DNA of 33,063 bases from Elusimicrobiota bacterium (GTDB lineage: Bacteria; Elusimicrobiota; Elusimicrobia; UBA1565; JACRDR01), in NCBI GenBank assembly GCA_016207565.1, contig JACQPK010000488.1, positions 1 through 33,063 of the forward strand. The letters are read 5' to 3'. A program made the translations under genes and the position numbers. Shown piece after piece: positions 5,942-12,668 of this stretch. The notes beneath the pieces are model-generated. The model saw nothing but the letters and a program-made list of their open reading frames with translations. It was not told the origin of the DNA and searched no databases. Position 1 is the first letter of the stretch; each line of letters begins with the position of its first letter.

Positions 5942-7075
5942 ATGTGGGACCTCTGCATCCTGGGCGGCGCCCGAACGCCGTTCACGGTGTGGGCCGGCGG
6001 GAAGCGCCCGGACGGGGCTCCCGGCGGCGCGCTCAAGGAGGTCGACGTGTTCGACCTGGGCGCGATCGCGCTCCGAGGCGCGATCGAGCGCTCGGGCGTC
6101 CTGCCCGCGGAGGTGAACGCGGTCGCGTTCAGCAACGTGTACCCGACGAACCCGCAGACGGTCTACGGCGCGCGCTACGTCGGTCTCCAGGCCGGCCTCC
6201 CCGACTCCGTCCCGTGCCTGACGCCGAACATGGCGTGCGGCTCCGGCCTCTACGCGCTCGTGGCCGCCGCCCGCGAGCTCGAGCACGGCGCCGACATCGT
6301 CGTCGCCGGCGGCACGGAGAACATCAGCCAGATCCGGAAGGATTTCCTCCTTCGCTCCTTCCAGGACACCGCCGCCGGAGGCGCGATCGGGAAAGCGATC
6401 GAGGCGCTCGCCGGCCACCATGGGATCGGCCGGGAGGCGCAGGACCAGTGGGCGGCGGTCAGCCACCGCCGCGCCGCCGAGGCGGCCCGGGCGGGACGAG
6501 CCGCGGAGGAGATCGTCCCCGCCGCGGCCGCGGCCGCCGACGACGCCGTCCGGCCGGGCCCGGACGCCGCCGAGTTCAAGGACGCCAAGCCGACCTTCGG
6601 CGACGCGGGGACCGTCACGCGCGCGAACACCCACGCGATCGTCGACGGCGCCGCCGCGCTCGTGCTCGCGACGCCCGCGGCCGCCGCGAAGCGCGGCCGC
6701 AAGCCGCTCGGCCGCTTGCGATCCTCCGCCTACGCCGGCGTGCCCGCTTCGAAGATGGGCTGGGCCTCCGTCCCGGCGATCCGGCGGCTGCTCGGGCAGG
6801 CCGGGCTCGAGGCCAAGGACATCGACCTTTTCGAGATCAACGAGACCTTCGCCGCTCAGCTCCTGCTCGACCGAGCGGAGCTCGGCCTCGACGCCGGGCG
6901 GGTGAACGTCAACGGCGGGGCGGTGGCCCTCGGCCACCCGTTCGCCGCCACCGGCTGCCGGCAGGTGCTCAGCCTGCTCTTGGAGCTCCGGCGCCGCGGC
7001 GGCCGCTACGGCGTGGCGTCGATCTGCGTGGGCGGCGGGCAGGGGATCGCGGTACTGGTGGAGGCGGAACGCTGA
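5942..7075 (+). CDS. Thiolase (acetyl-CoA acetyltransferase family)
   Basis: A 377-residue thiolase. Visible are the acylated cysteine in NMACGSGLYAL (Cys99), the NETFAAQ motif, GGAVALGHPFAATGCRQ with the catalytic histidine, and the second cysteine in CVGGGQG near the C-terminus. These enzymes condense two acyl-CoA molecules or cleave 3-ketoacyl-CoA; biosynthetic (acetoacetyl-CoA forming) and degradative roles cannot be separated by eye. It is slightly short for the family (about 390). Transcription likely starts at the ATG (TGCTATAAC 9 nt upstream). It overlaps the next gene by one base (TGATG). Confidence 0.93.
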   Translation: MWDLCILGGARTPFTVWAGGKRPDGAPGGALKEVDVFDLGAIALRGAIERSGVLPAEVNAVAFSNVYPTNPQTVYGARYVGLQAGLPDSVPCLTPNMACGSGLYALVAAARELEHGADIVVAGGTENISQIRKDFLLRSFQDTAAGGAIGKAIEALAGHHGIGREAQDQWAAVSHRRAAEAARAGRAAEEIVPAAAAAADDAVRPGPDAAEFKDAKPTFGDAGTVTRANTHAIVDGAAALVLATPAAAAKRGRKPLGRLRSSAYAGVPASKMGWASVPAIRRLLGQAGLEAKDIDLFEINETFAAQLLLDRAELGLDAGRVNVNGGAVALGHPFAATGCRQVLSLLLELRRRGGRYGVASICVGGGQGIAVLVEAER

Positions 7076-7326
7076 TGGCCTGGAACGTGTACGAACTCGT
7101 CAACGAGGACCGGCGCGAGGTGTTCGTCGGCGTGACGGACAAAGACGTCGGCGCGGAGCTCGAGCTGGACCGCGCGGTCCCGCCGGCGCCGATCCGGCAC
7201 TGGGACTTCAAGAGCGAGCGCATCCGGGCGAACCGGTACAAGATCGGCCTGACCCGGTTCGACGCGCGGGAAGCGGTGCGCGACTACGAGGCGAAGGCCG
7301 GCTGGGTGCTCCGCCGCGGGCTCTAG
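7075..7326 (+). CDS. Small basic/acidic protein coupled to thiolase
   Basis: An 83-residue protein beginning WNVYELVNEDRREVFVGVT. The opening strand-turn-strand faintly recalls the start of a GIY-YIG domain, but the catalytic residues are not identifiable and I make no functional claim. It starts one base inside the thiolase stop codon (TGATG at 7073-7077), so it is translated by re-initiation. It ends 10 nt before a long palindrome. Confidence 0.7.
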   Translation: MAWNVYELVNEDRREVFVGVTDKDVGAELELDRAVPPAPIRHWDFKSERIRANRYKIGLTRFDAREAVRDYEAKAGWVLRRGL

Positions 7327-7335
7327 GCAACGCAC

Positions 7336-7368
7336 AACGCGACACGGTGCCTGGCACCGTGTCGCGTT
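7336..7368. repeat. 33-bp perfect palindrome (REP-like / bidirectional terminator)
   Basis: Two 16-nt arms, AACGCGACACGGTGCC and its exact reverse complement, flank a single T at 7352. The core GGTGCC-T-GGCACC is a widespread extragenic palindrome sequence, sometimes linked to REP-associated tyrosine transposases; no such transposase is in the window. It lies between two convergent genes and its right edge overlaps the TAA stop (7367-7369) of the minus-strand gene. It can serve as a bidirectional terminator; TTATTTG follows on the plus strand. Confidence 0.8.
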
Positions 7369-8053
7369 ATTTGCGGTTGCCGCAGATGCCTTGGATGAGG
7401 TGCTCGGCCTGCATCGAGATCCAGGCCGCGAAGGCGTCCACGGTCACGATCGCGTTCGGGACGGCGTCCCCGTCCAGCGCCCGATCCTGGGCGAGACGCT
7501 TGCAGAGATGCAGCAGGACGGTGCGCAGCGTCTCCATCGCGGTCTCCAGCTCCTTCCGGCACTCCTCGACCGCGCCTCGATGGCGCTTCAGCAGGCCCGC
7601 GACGAGGTGCTTGCCGAGCTCCTCGTTGGTGGCGAACGGCTGCAGCCCGGCCAATAACGGCTTGTAGCGCATCCCGACCGGGCAGCCGCTGGCGAAGACC
7701 GCGAGCTGCACGAACACGGCCCCGACCTTCTGCAGCGGCCAGGTCACGCGGAACGTCCGCTCGTCTCCGTCGACCGCGGACGCCTGGACCTCCTCGTAGG
7801 AGATCCGTCCCGCCAGCTTGTCCAGCGTCTGCTCCAGGGAAAGCGCGGCGGGACAGAAGCGGTCGGGGGCGGCCAGCGGGCAGCCCGGGCACTTGTGGTG
7901 CTCCAGCAAGGTCCACGGCGCCGGCTGGGCCCGCTTCGTCGGCCGGTGCGTGCCGCTGCGGCTGCGCTCGATGAAAAAGGCCTCGCGGGCCCCGTCCGGG
8001 AAACGGATGACGAGCTCCTGATACCACGAAGCCCGAGGCGCCGGTGTGTCCAT
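7367..8053 (-). CDS. Cysteine-motif protein resembling DUF6901, function unknown
   Basis: A 228-residue soluble protein. The pattern HHKCPGCPL, then CPAAL, then FASGCPVGMRYKPLLAGLQPF with ATNEE resembles a family of uncharacterised proteins in environmental bacteria that I recall as DUF6901. The three cysteine clusters could bind metal or an Fe-S cluster. I chose the ATG at 8053 because GGAGGG lies 9 nt upstream; an in-frame ATG at 8095 would add 14 residues and cannot be excluded. A strong hairpin (8067-8085) sits immediately before the Shine-Dalgarno sequence. Confidence 0.75.
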   Translation of the reverse strand: MDTPAPRASWYQELVIRFPDGAREAFFIERSRSGTHRPTKRAQPAPWTLLEHHKCPGCPLAAPDRFCPAALSLEQTLDKLAGRISYEEVQASAVDGDERTFRVTWPLQKVGAVFVQLAVFASGCPVGMRYKPLLAGLQPFATNEELGKHLVAGLLKRHRGAVEECRKELETAMETLRTVLLHLCKRLAQDRALDGDAVPNAIVTVDAFAAWISMQAEHLIQGICGNRK

Positions 8054-8066
8054 GCTAGAGTACCCT

Positions 8067-8085
8067 CCGGCCGCTTCGCGGCCGG
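8067..8085 (-). promoter_or_regulatory. Hairpin directly upstream of a ribosome binding site
   Basis: CCGGCCGC-GAA-GCGGCCGG (complement) is a perfect 8-bp stem with a GAA loop, its 3' arm abutting the GGAGGG that serves the gene at 8053. It lies in the 87-nt gap after arsM. It lacks a U-tract, so it is either a weak terminator for arsM or an RNA structure that affects initiation at the next gene. If the start at 8095 is used, it lies inside coding sequence. Confidence 0.45.
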
Positions 8086-8140
8086 GTGCCGCCATGAGCT
8101 TATCATGGACGCCCCGCGGTAACAAGGCGACAACGAGCGG

Positions 8141-8935
8141 TCAGAGCTTGACGGCCTGGATGCTCGCGGACACGACGTAGTCCTCGACCTTGCGGCCGGG
8201 GGCCCAGTCCTTGATGAAGGACCGGCTCTCTTCCTTGGGGGCGATCCGGATGTCGGTGAACCCGGCGCCTTTGAGCCACCGCTCCAGCTCGTCGGCGGCC
8301 GCCGCGCCGGAGATGCAGCCGCTCAGGAGCTTGAGGTCTTCGCGCATCTCCGCCGGCAGGGCGGCGCTCGCGACTACATCCGAGACGGCTAGGCGCCCTC
8401 CGCGCTTGAGCACGCGGAACGCCTCGCGGAAGACCTGCGGCTTGTCGGGCGAGAGGTTGATGACGCAGTTGGAGATGATCGCGTCGACCGTCGCGTCCGC
8501 GACGGGAAGATGCTCGATCTCGCCCAGGCGGAAATCCACGTTCGCGAACCCGGCCTTGGCCGCGTTCGCGCGAGCCTTCGACACCATCGCGGGGGTCATA
8601 TCCACGCCGATCACCCGGCCCTGGGGGCCGACGCGGCGGGCGGCGAGGAACGCGTCGAAGCCGCCTCCCGCGCCGAGGTCGAGGACCGTCTCGCCCGCCT
8701 CGAGCGCCGCGATCGCCTGGGGGTTGCCGCAGCCGAGCCCCATGTTCGCGCCCTCCGGGACGGCCGCGAGCTCCTCCGGGGAGTAGCCGAACTTCAGCGA
8801 GACCTCGGGGCCGGAGTCGCAGCAGCCCGTGGCGCTCGGCTCGCAGCAGCCGGACATGCCGCCGGCGCGCGCGACCTCCGTGTAGTCCTTGCGGACCGCG
8901 TCGCGGACGGCGTCTTCGGCGAGTTCTTTGTTCAT
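8141..8935 (-). CDS. arsM: Arsenite S-adenosylmethionine methyltransferase ArsM
   Basis: A 264-residue class I methyltransferase. The SAM motif is LDLGAGGGFDAFLAA (about 86-100). ArsM-type cysteines are present at about positions 69 (GLGCGNP), 157 (ISNCVINLS) and 207 (LSGCISGA), with the 50-residue spacing between the last two seen in characterised ArsM. The N-terminus carries two vicinal cysteine pairs (GCCEPSATGCCDSG). ArsM methylates As(III) stepwise to mono-, di- and trimethyl species in the cytoplasm. No arsR, arsB or arsC is nearby. The ATG at 8935 is 8 nt after TATAGG, which is fused to the terminator of the helicase gene. Confidence 0.93.
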   Translation of the reverse strand: MNKELAEDAVRDAVRKDYTEVARAGGMSGCCEPSATGCCDSGPEVSLKFGYSPEELAAVPEGANMGLGCGNPQAIAALEAGETVLDLGAGGGFDAFLAARRVGPQGRVIGVDMTPAMVSKARANAAKAGFANVDFRLGEIEHLPVADATVDAIISNCVINLSPDKPQVFREAFRVLKRGGRLAVSDVVASAALPAEMREDLKLLSGCISGAAAADELERWLKGAGFTDIRIAPKEESRSFIKDWAPGRKVEDYVVSASIQAVKL

Positions 8936-8948
8936 GCCCACATCCTAT

Positions 8949-8992
8949 AAAAAAAACCTTGGCCCCCGGACTCCCTCGGCCCCGCGGGGGCC
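8949..8992 (-). terminator. Intrinsic terminator of the helicase gene, fused to the arsM promoter
   Basis: On the complement, GGCCCCCG (8992-8985) pairs perfectly with CGGGGGCC (8968-8961) across a 16-nt loop. AAGG and then eight T (8956-8949) follow. The last T begins TATAGG (8949-8944), the likely arsM -10. The hairpin loop can form a competing inner hairpin (GGCCCC/GGGGCC). Confidence 0.7.
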
Positions 8993-9000
8993 TCGGGCGT

Positions 9001-10893
9001 CTACATCCACTCCCAGGCGGAGCGGTAGCGGCCGCGCTTCTCGGCGTACTCGAGGAAGGCGGAGTAGAAGGGATGGCGGCCGATCGTCGCGGAGTCGCCG
9101 AGCACGATCAGCAGGCGACGCGCGCGCGTGAGCGCGACGTTCATGCGGCGCGTGTCGCCGAGGAAGCCGATCTCCCCCTTCTCGTTGGAGCGCACGAGCG
9201 AGACGATCACGGCCTCCTTCTCGCGGCCCTGGAAGCCGTCGACCGAGCCGACCTCGACTCCCGACGCGCGCATCATCCCCTTGAGCCGCCGCGCCTGAGC
9301 GACGTACGGGGTGATCAGCGCGAGCTCTCGGGGCCTCAGGCCGGAGGCCAGGAGCGCCTCGGCGAGCGTCACCGCGAGCTCCGCCTCCTTGGCGTTCTCG
9401 CGGCTCTCGAGCATCTCGTTCCACGCCTCCTCGAAGCCCGCCCCGGCGGTGTCGACGTAGGTGAGCGGAGCGTCGGTGAGGTCCGTGATCCGGACCTCCG
9501 GCAACTGGCAGGCGAGATGCGAGCTCACGGACTCGTGCGCGATCAGCCGCCCGTCGTAGAACCGCTCCGACGAGAACCCCATCAGCGTCCGGTGCATGCG
9601 GTACTGCACGCGCAGGAGCGTCTGCGCCGAATCGGGGAGCGCCTTCTGCAACTCCTCGAAGAGCGTGACCGCCAGCCCTTCCTTCGCCGCGAGCGGGGAG
9701 TAGAGCGTGGGCGGCAGCTGCATCGGATCGCCCGCGAACACGGCCTTGTCCGCGACGGCGAGCGGGACCCACGACAGCGGCTCGGTCGCCTGCGACGCCT
9801 CGTCGAGGACGGCCACGTCGAAGCGCCCGCGCAGGCTCTTCGGGAGCCCGGCGTGCGTGGCGAGCACGACCTGCGCTCCCGCCAGTATCCGCCGCGAGAG
9901 GTCGTTCTCGAGATCCCTCGTCTGCTTCCACAGGCGCCGGATCTCCGCCTGGCGGGCGTGCTCCTCCTCCCTCGTCCCGCGGCGCCGCTGCGACTGCCGC
10001 GCGAGGCTTTCGCGCCAGGACTTGAGCTCCGCGATCTCCTTTTGCTCCGGGTGGTCGGCAACCTGCGCGGACAGCGTCGCGTGGCGCAGCGCCTCGAGCG
10101 TGCGCGCCGGGTGCCCGAGCCGGACGACCCGCAGGCCCGTCGCGACCAGCTTCTCCAGTATGTTGTCGACCGCGATGTTCGAGGGCGCCGTGGCCAGGAC
10201 CCGGCGCCCTCGGTTGACCTCCTGACGGATGATCTCGGCCAGCACGGTGGTCTTTCCCGTGCCGGGCGGGCCGTGCACCACCGCGAACCGCGGCGCGGCG
10301 AGGGCGCGGCGCACCGCCTGAGCCTGGAACTCGTTGAGTCCCGCGTCGAAGAGCGTCGGCTCCGGCAACGGCTCGGCGCCGGGCGGGCGCGCGAGGCCGA
10401 GGCGGATGTCCCTCAGCTCCGCCAAGGTCCCGGCGCGGGCGTCGCGCACCAGCGCGAGCGCGCGCTTCATGCGCTGGAACGTGGCGTCGGAGCCGAGGAG
10501 ATCGAGCCGGCACTTTCCGGCGGGCAGGGGATCGGGCGCGGGCCGGTTGAGCGCGACCGAGACGCGGTAGTCCTCGACCTCGTAGAGGACGCCGTCGACC
10601 GAGTCCTTCTCGGCCGCGCCGGGGAAATGAAGGAGGACGTTGTCGCCCCGGTCCATGGCGTGAAAAGGCGAGAGCTCCTCCGCGCCCTGCGCCCGGGAGA
10701 GGACGAGCAGCGGATGGCCCCCGACCCCGACGTCCTCCCGCTCCACGACGAGCCGGGTGACGGTCTTGCCGAGCGCCTCCCGCATCGCGGGCGGCAGGCG
10801 CTCGAGGTTCTTCCGGTTCTCCTCCTTCTCGGCCTCGCGCTCGATCTCGAGCAGACGCTCGAGGCGATCGAAGTGTTCGCGGGCCGCCGTCAC
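9001..10893 (-). CDS. SF1 DNA/RNA helicase, UPF1/IGHMBP2-like
   Basis: A 630-residue superfamily 1 helicase. After an N-terminal coiled and beta region, it shows Walker A GPPGTGKT (208-215), the Q-motif LNEFQAQAV just before it, Walker B VLDEASQ, motif III GDPMQLPPT, QYRMH, motif V VDGFQGREKEAVIVSLVRSN and motif VI NVALTRARR. This is the Upf1-like group, which unwinds DNA or RNA 5' to 3' using ATP; its bacterial role is not defined. I set the start at GTG 10893, 6 nt after TATACT. The longer open frame beyond it is antisense to the next gene and is a GC artefact. Confidence 0.92.
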   Translation of the reverse strand: MTAAREHFDRLERLLEIEREAEKEENRKNLERLPPAMREALGKTVTRLVVEREDVGVGGHPLLVLSRAQGAEELSPFHAMDRGDNVLLHFPGAAEKDSVDGVLYEVEDYRVSVALNRPAPDPLPAGKCRLDLLGSDATFQRMKRALALVRDARAGTLAELRDIRLGLARPPGAEPLPEPTLFDAGLNEFQAQAVRRALAAPRFAVVHGPPGTGKTTVLAEIIRQEVNRGRRVLATAPSNIAVDNILEKLVATGLRVVRLGHPARTLEALRHATLSAQVADHPEQKEIAELKSWRESLARQSQRRRGTREEEHARQAEIRRLWKQTRDLENDLSRRILAGAQVVLATHAGLPKSLRGRFDVAVLDEASQATEPLSWVPLAVADKAVFAGDPMQLPPTLYSPLAAKEGLAVTLFEELQKALPDSAQTLLRVQYRMHRTLMGFSSERFYDGRLIAHESVSSHLACQLPEVRITDLTDAPLTYVDTAGAGFEEAWNEMLESRENAKEAELAVTLAEALLASGLRPRELALITPYVAQARRLKGMMRASGVEVGSVDGFQGREKEAVIVSLVRSNEKGEIGFLGDTRRMNVALTRARRLLIVLGDSATIGRHPFYSAFLEYAEKRGRYRSAWEWM

Positions 10894-10899
10894 GCGTAT

Positions 10900-10907
10900 A
10901 GTATACT
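10900..10907. promoter_or_regulatory. Shared palindromic -10 AGTATACT for divergent genes
   Basis: The perfect 8-bp palindrome reads TATACT in both directions: plus at 10902-10907, 7 nt before the ATG at 10915; minus at 10905-10900, 6 nt before the GTG at 10893. One element is positioned to drive two divergent, apparently leaderless transcripts. No clear -35 is seen on either side. Confidence 0.65.
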
Positions 10908-10914
10908 CCGCGTC

Positions 10915-12084
10915 ATGGCCGTCTGGCGCGCGCTGTTTAGGCGCAAGCCCGCCCCGCACCAGGAGAGCTACTGCGACGCGCCGGACGAGTACACCCCGGG
11001 CAACCTCTGCAAGCTCCTCGTGGACGGCAAGCAGGCCTACCCGGAGATGTGCGAGGCGATCGCCAAGGCCAAGCACACCGTTCACCTCGAGAGCTACATC
11101 CTCCGCTCCGACAAGACCGGCTGGAAGTTCGCGAAGCTGATGGCCGAGCGCGCCCGGGCCGCGGTCCAAGTGCGGATCATCTTCGACGCGGTCGGCTCGT
11201 TGGACCTGTCGGCGGACTACATCCAGTACCTGCGCAACCACGGGGTCCAGTTCCTCGAGTATCACCCGGTCGCGCCCTGGCGCCCGCGATGGGCCTGGGG
11301 ACGGCGCGACCACCGCAAGATCCTGGTCGTCGACGGCAAGATCGGGTTCACCGGCGGCCTCAACATCGCCGACGACTACGCCGACCCGACCGACGGCGGC
11401 GGCGGCTGGCGGGACACCGCCGTGCGGATCGAGGGGCCCGCGGCCTACGAGCTGGACCACCTCTTCCGCGCGGTGTGGTACCGCGAGACGGGGCGGTGGT
11501 TCGGGCTCCCCGGCCATCCGGAGCACGGGGCCGGCGAGAGCCTGGTGCGCGTCTCCGCCAACCAAGAGTTCCTGCACCGCCACCGCATCCGCAAGGCCTA
11601 CCTGCACGCCCTGCGGCGGGCACGCGACCGCGTCTGCATCGCCAACGCCTACTACGTCCCGGACCGGGTGACCCGCCGCGCGCTCTATTCCGCCGCGCGG
11701 CGGGGGGTCGACGTCCGCGTCCTCGTCCAAGGCGAGTCCGACGTGCCCGCGGTCGCCTGGGCCGGGCGCTACCTCTTCGAGGAGCACCTGCGCCACGGCG
11801 TGAAGCTCTACATCTGGCCGGGGCCCGTGCTCCACGCCAAGACCGTGGCCATCGACGGGGTCTGGAGCGCCGCCGGCTCCTACAACATGGACCACCTCTC
11901 GTGGCTGCGCAACCTCGAGGTCAACCTCCACATCCTCGACGAGAAGTTCACGCGCGGCCTCGAGGACCAGTTCGAGCGCGACGTCGGCCAGTCGCAGCCG
12001 GTCTCTCTGACCGAGTGGCGCCTGAGGCCTTTCCAGGACAAGGTCCTCGAGCGGGCGTTCTACCTGCTCCGCTACTGGCTCTGA
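10915..12084 (+). CDS. Cardiolipin synthase-type phospholipase D family protein
   Basis: A 389-residue protein with two HKD half-sites: DHRKILVVDGKIGFTGG (about 129-145) and VLHAKTVAIDGVWSAAGSYN (about 304-323). Length and lack of N-terminal membrane helices match ClsB/ClsC-type enzymes, which join phosphatidylglycerol or phosphatidylethanolamine headgroups to make cardiolipin at the inner membrane. Another phosphatidyl transferase activity is possible. It starts 7 nt after the shared TATACT. Its TGA stop (12082-12084) forms the first base of a large inverted repeat. Confidence 0.9.
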   Translation: MAVWRALFRRKPAPHQESYCDAPDEYTPGNLCKLLVDGKQAYPEMCEAIAKAKHTVHLESYILRSDKTGWKFAKLMAERARAAVQVRIIFDAVGSLDLSADYIQYLRNHGVQFLEYHPVAPWRPRWAWGRRDHRKILVVDGKIGFTGGLNIADDYADPTDGGGGWRDTAVRIEGPAAYELDHLFRAVWYRETGRWFGLPGHPEHGAGESLVRVSANQEFLHRHRIRKAYLHALRRARDRVCIANAYYVPDRVTRRALYSAARRGVDVRVLVQGESDVPAVAWAGRYLFEEHLRHGVKLYIWPGPVLHAKTVAIDGVWSAAGSYNMDHLSWLRNLEVNLHILDEKFTRGLEDQFERDVGQSQPVSLTEWRLRPFQDKVLERAFYLLRYWL

Positions 12085-12187
12085 AAGGGGACAGTCCCTT
12101 TGTCAACATTCGTGTCAACATTCTCCCAAATGGGCTGCCGCGATGAGAATGTTGACGGGAATGTTGACAAAGGGACTGTCCCCTTTT
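12084..12187. repeat. 104-bp nested inverted repeat (MITE/REP-like)
   Basis: Two 42-nt arms (12084-12125 and 12145-12186) are reverse complements with two mismatches, around a 19-nt loop. Each arm contains the palindrome GGGACAGTCCC and a direct repeat of GTCAACATTC. The GGGGACAGTCCC core is a common extragenic palindrome of environmental bacteria. The right arm ends in CCCCTTTTAATTTT, so the element can terminate the upstream gene; it also supplies an outward TTGACA (12164-12169). No transposase is nearby, so it would be non-autonomous. Confidence 0.85.
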
Positions 12188-12209
12188 AATTTTGTAAGGT
12201 ACGCCCTCG

Positions 12210-12668
12210 ATGAAGTTCTTCGTGCTCCGGCACGGCAAGAGCCCCTCCGCCGCCGAGGCGGGCGTCCGCCACGACGCGGAGCGGCCCCTCGGCGAGCAGG
12301 GCCGCGAGGACGTCCGCGCCGCCTCCCGCGAGATCCTCGCCAAGGGCGGCGCGCCCGCGCTCATCCTGCACAGCCCGCTGCGGCGGGCGGTCCAGACCGC
12401 CGCGGAGGCGGCCGGGATCCTCAAGCCGGCCGGGGGCGTGCGGGCCTTCGAGCCTCTCGCCAACCAGATGACGGGCGAGGCGCTGTTCGACCACCTGCTC
12501 CGCGAGTGCGGCGACCAGGAGTTCCTCGCCGTCGGCCACCAGCCCCAGCTCGGCGAGATGATCGCCTACGTGACGGGGCAGGTCGTGGAGCTCCGGCCCG
12601 GAGGGCTCGTCGCCCTCTCGACCGACGACAAAGGGAAGGCCGTGCTGCTGTGGTCCAAAAACCCGTAG
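12210..12668 (+). CDS. sixA: SixA-type phosphohistidine phosphatase
   Basis: A 152-residue histidine phosphatase of the short SixA type. The catalytic LRHGKS lies at residues 6-11, LHSPLRRAVQTA at about 54-65, and the second histidine is in VGHQPQLGEM (about 110-119). SixA removes phosphate from histidine residues of phosphotransfer proteins such as HPt or PTS domains, in the cytoplasm. The start lies 23 nt after the inverted repeat and has a weak AAGGT upstream. The 3' end overlaps the beta-barrel gene by 19 nt. Confidence 0.9.
   Translation: MKFFVLRHGKSPSAAEAGVRHDAERPLGEQGREDVRAASREILAKGGAPALILHSPLRRAVQTAAEAAGILKPAGGVRAFEPLANQMTGEALFDHLLRECGDQEFLAVGHQPQLGEMIAYVTGQVVELRPGGLVALSTDDKGKAVLLWSKNP

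Noticed and set aside
8959-10914. Long plus-strand extension upstream of the PLD synthase (1041-codon frame)
   Set aside because: It lies opposite the helicase gene with all its SF1 motifs. The PLD synthase starts naturally at 10915, after the promoter.
10894-11931. Minus-strand extension upstream of the helicase (976-codon frame)
   Set aside because: It is antisense to the PLD synthase HKD domains. The GTG at 10893 with TATACT 6 nt upstream is a better start.
12084-12187. CRISPR repeat or phage attachment site
   Set aside because: There are only two inverted arms, no regular direct repeats with spacers, and no integrase or cas gene in the window.
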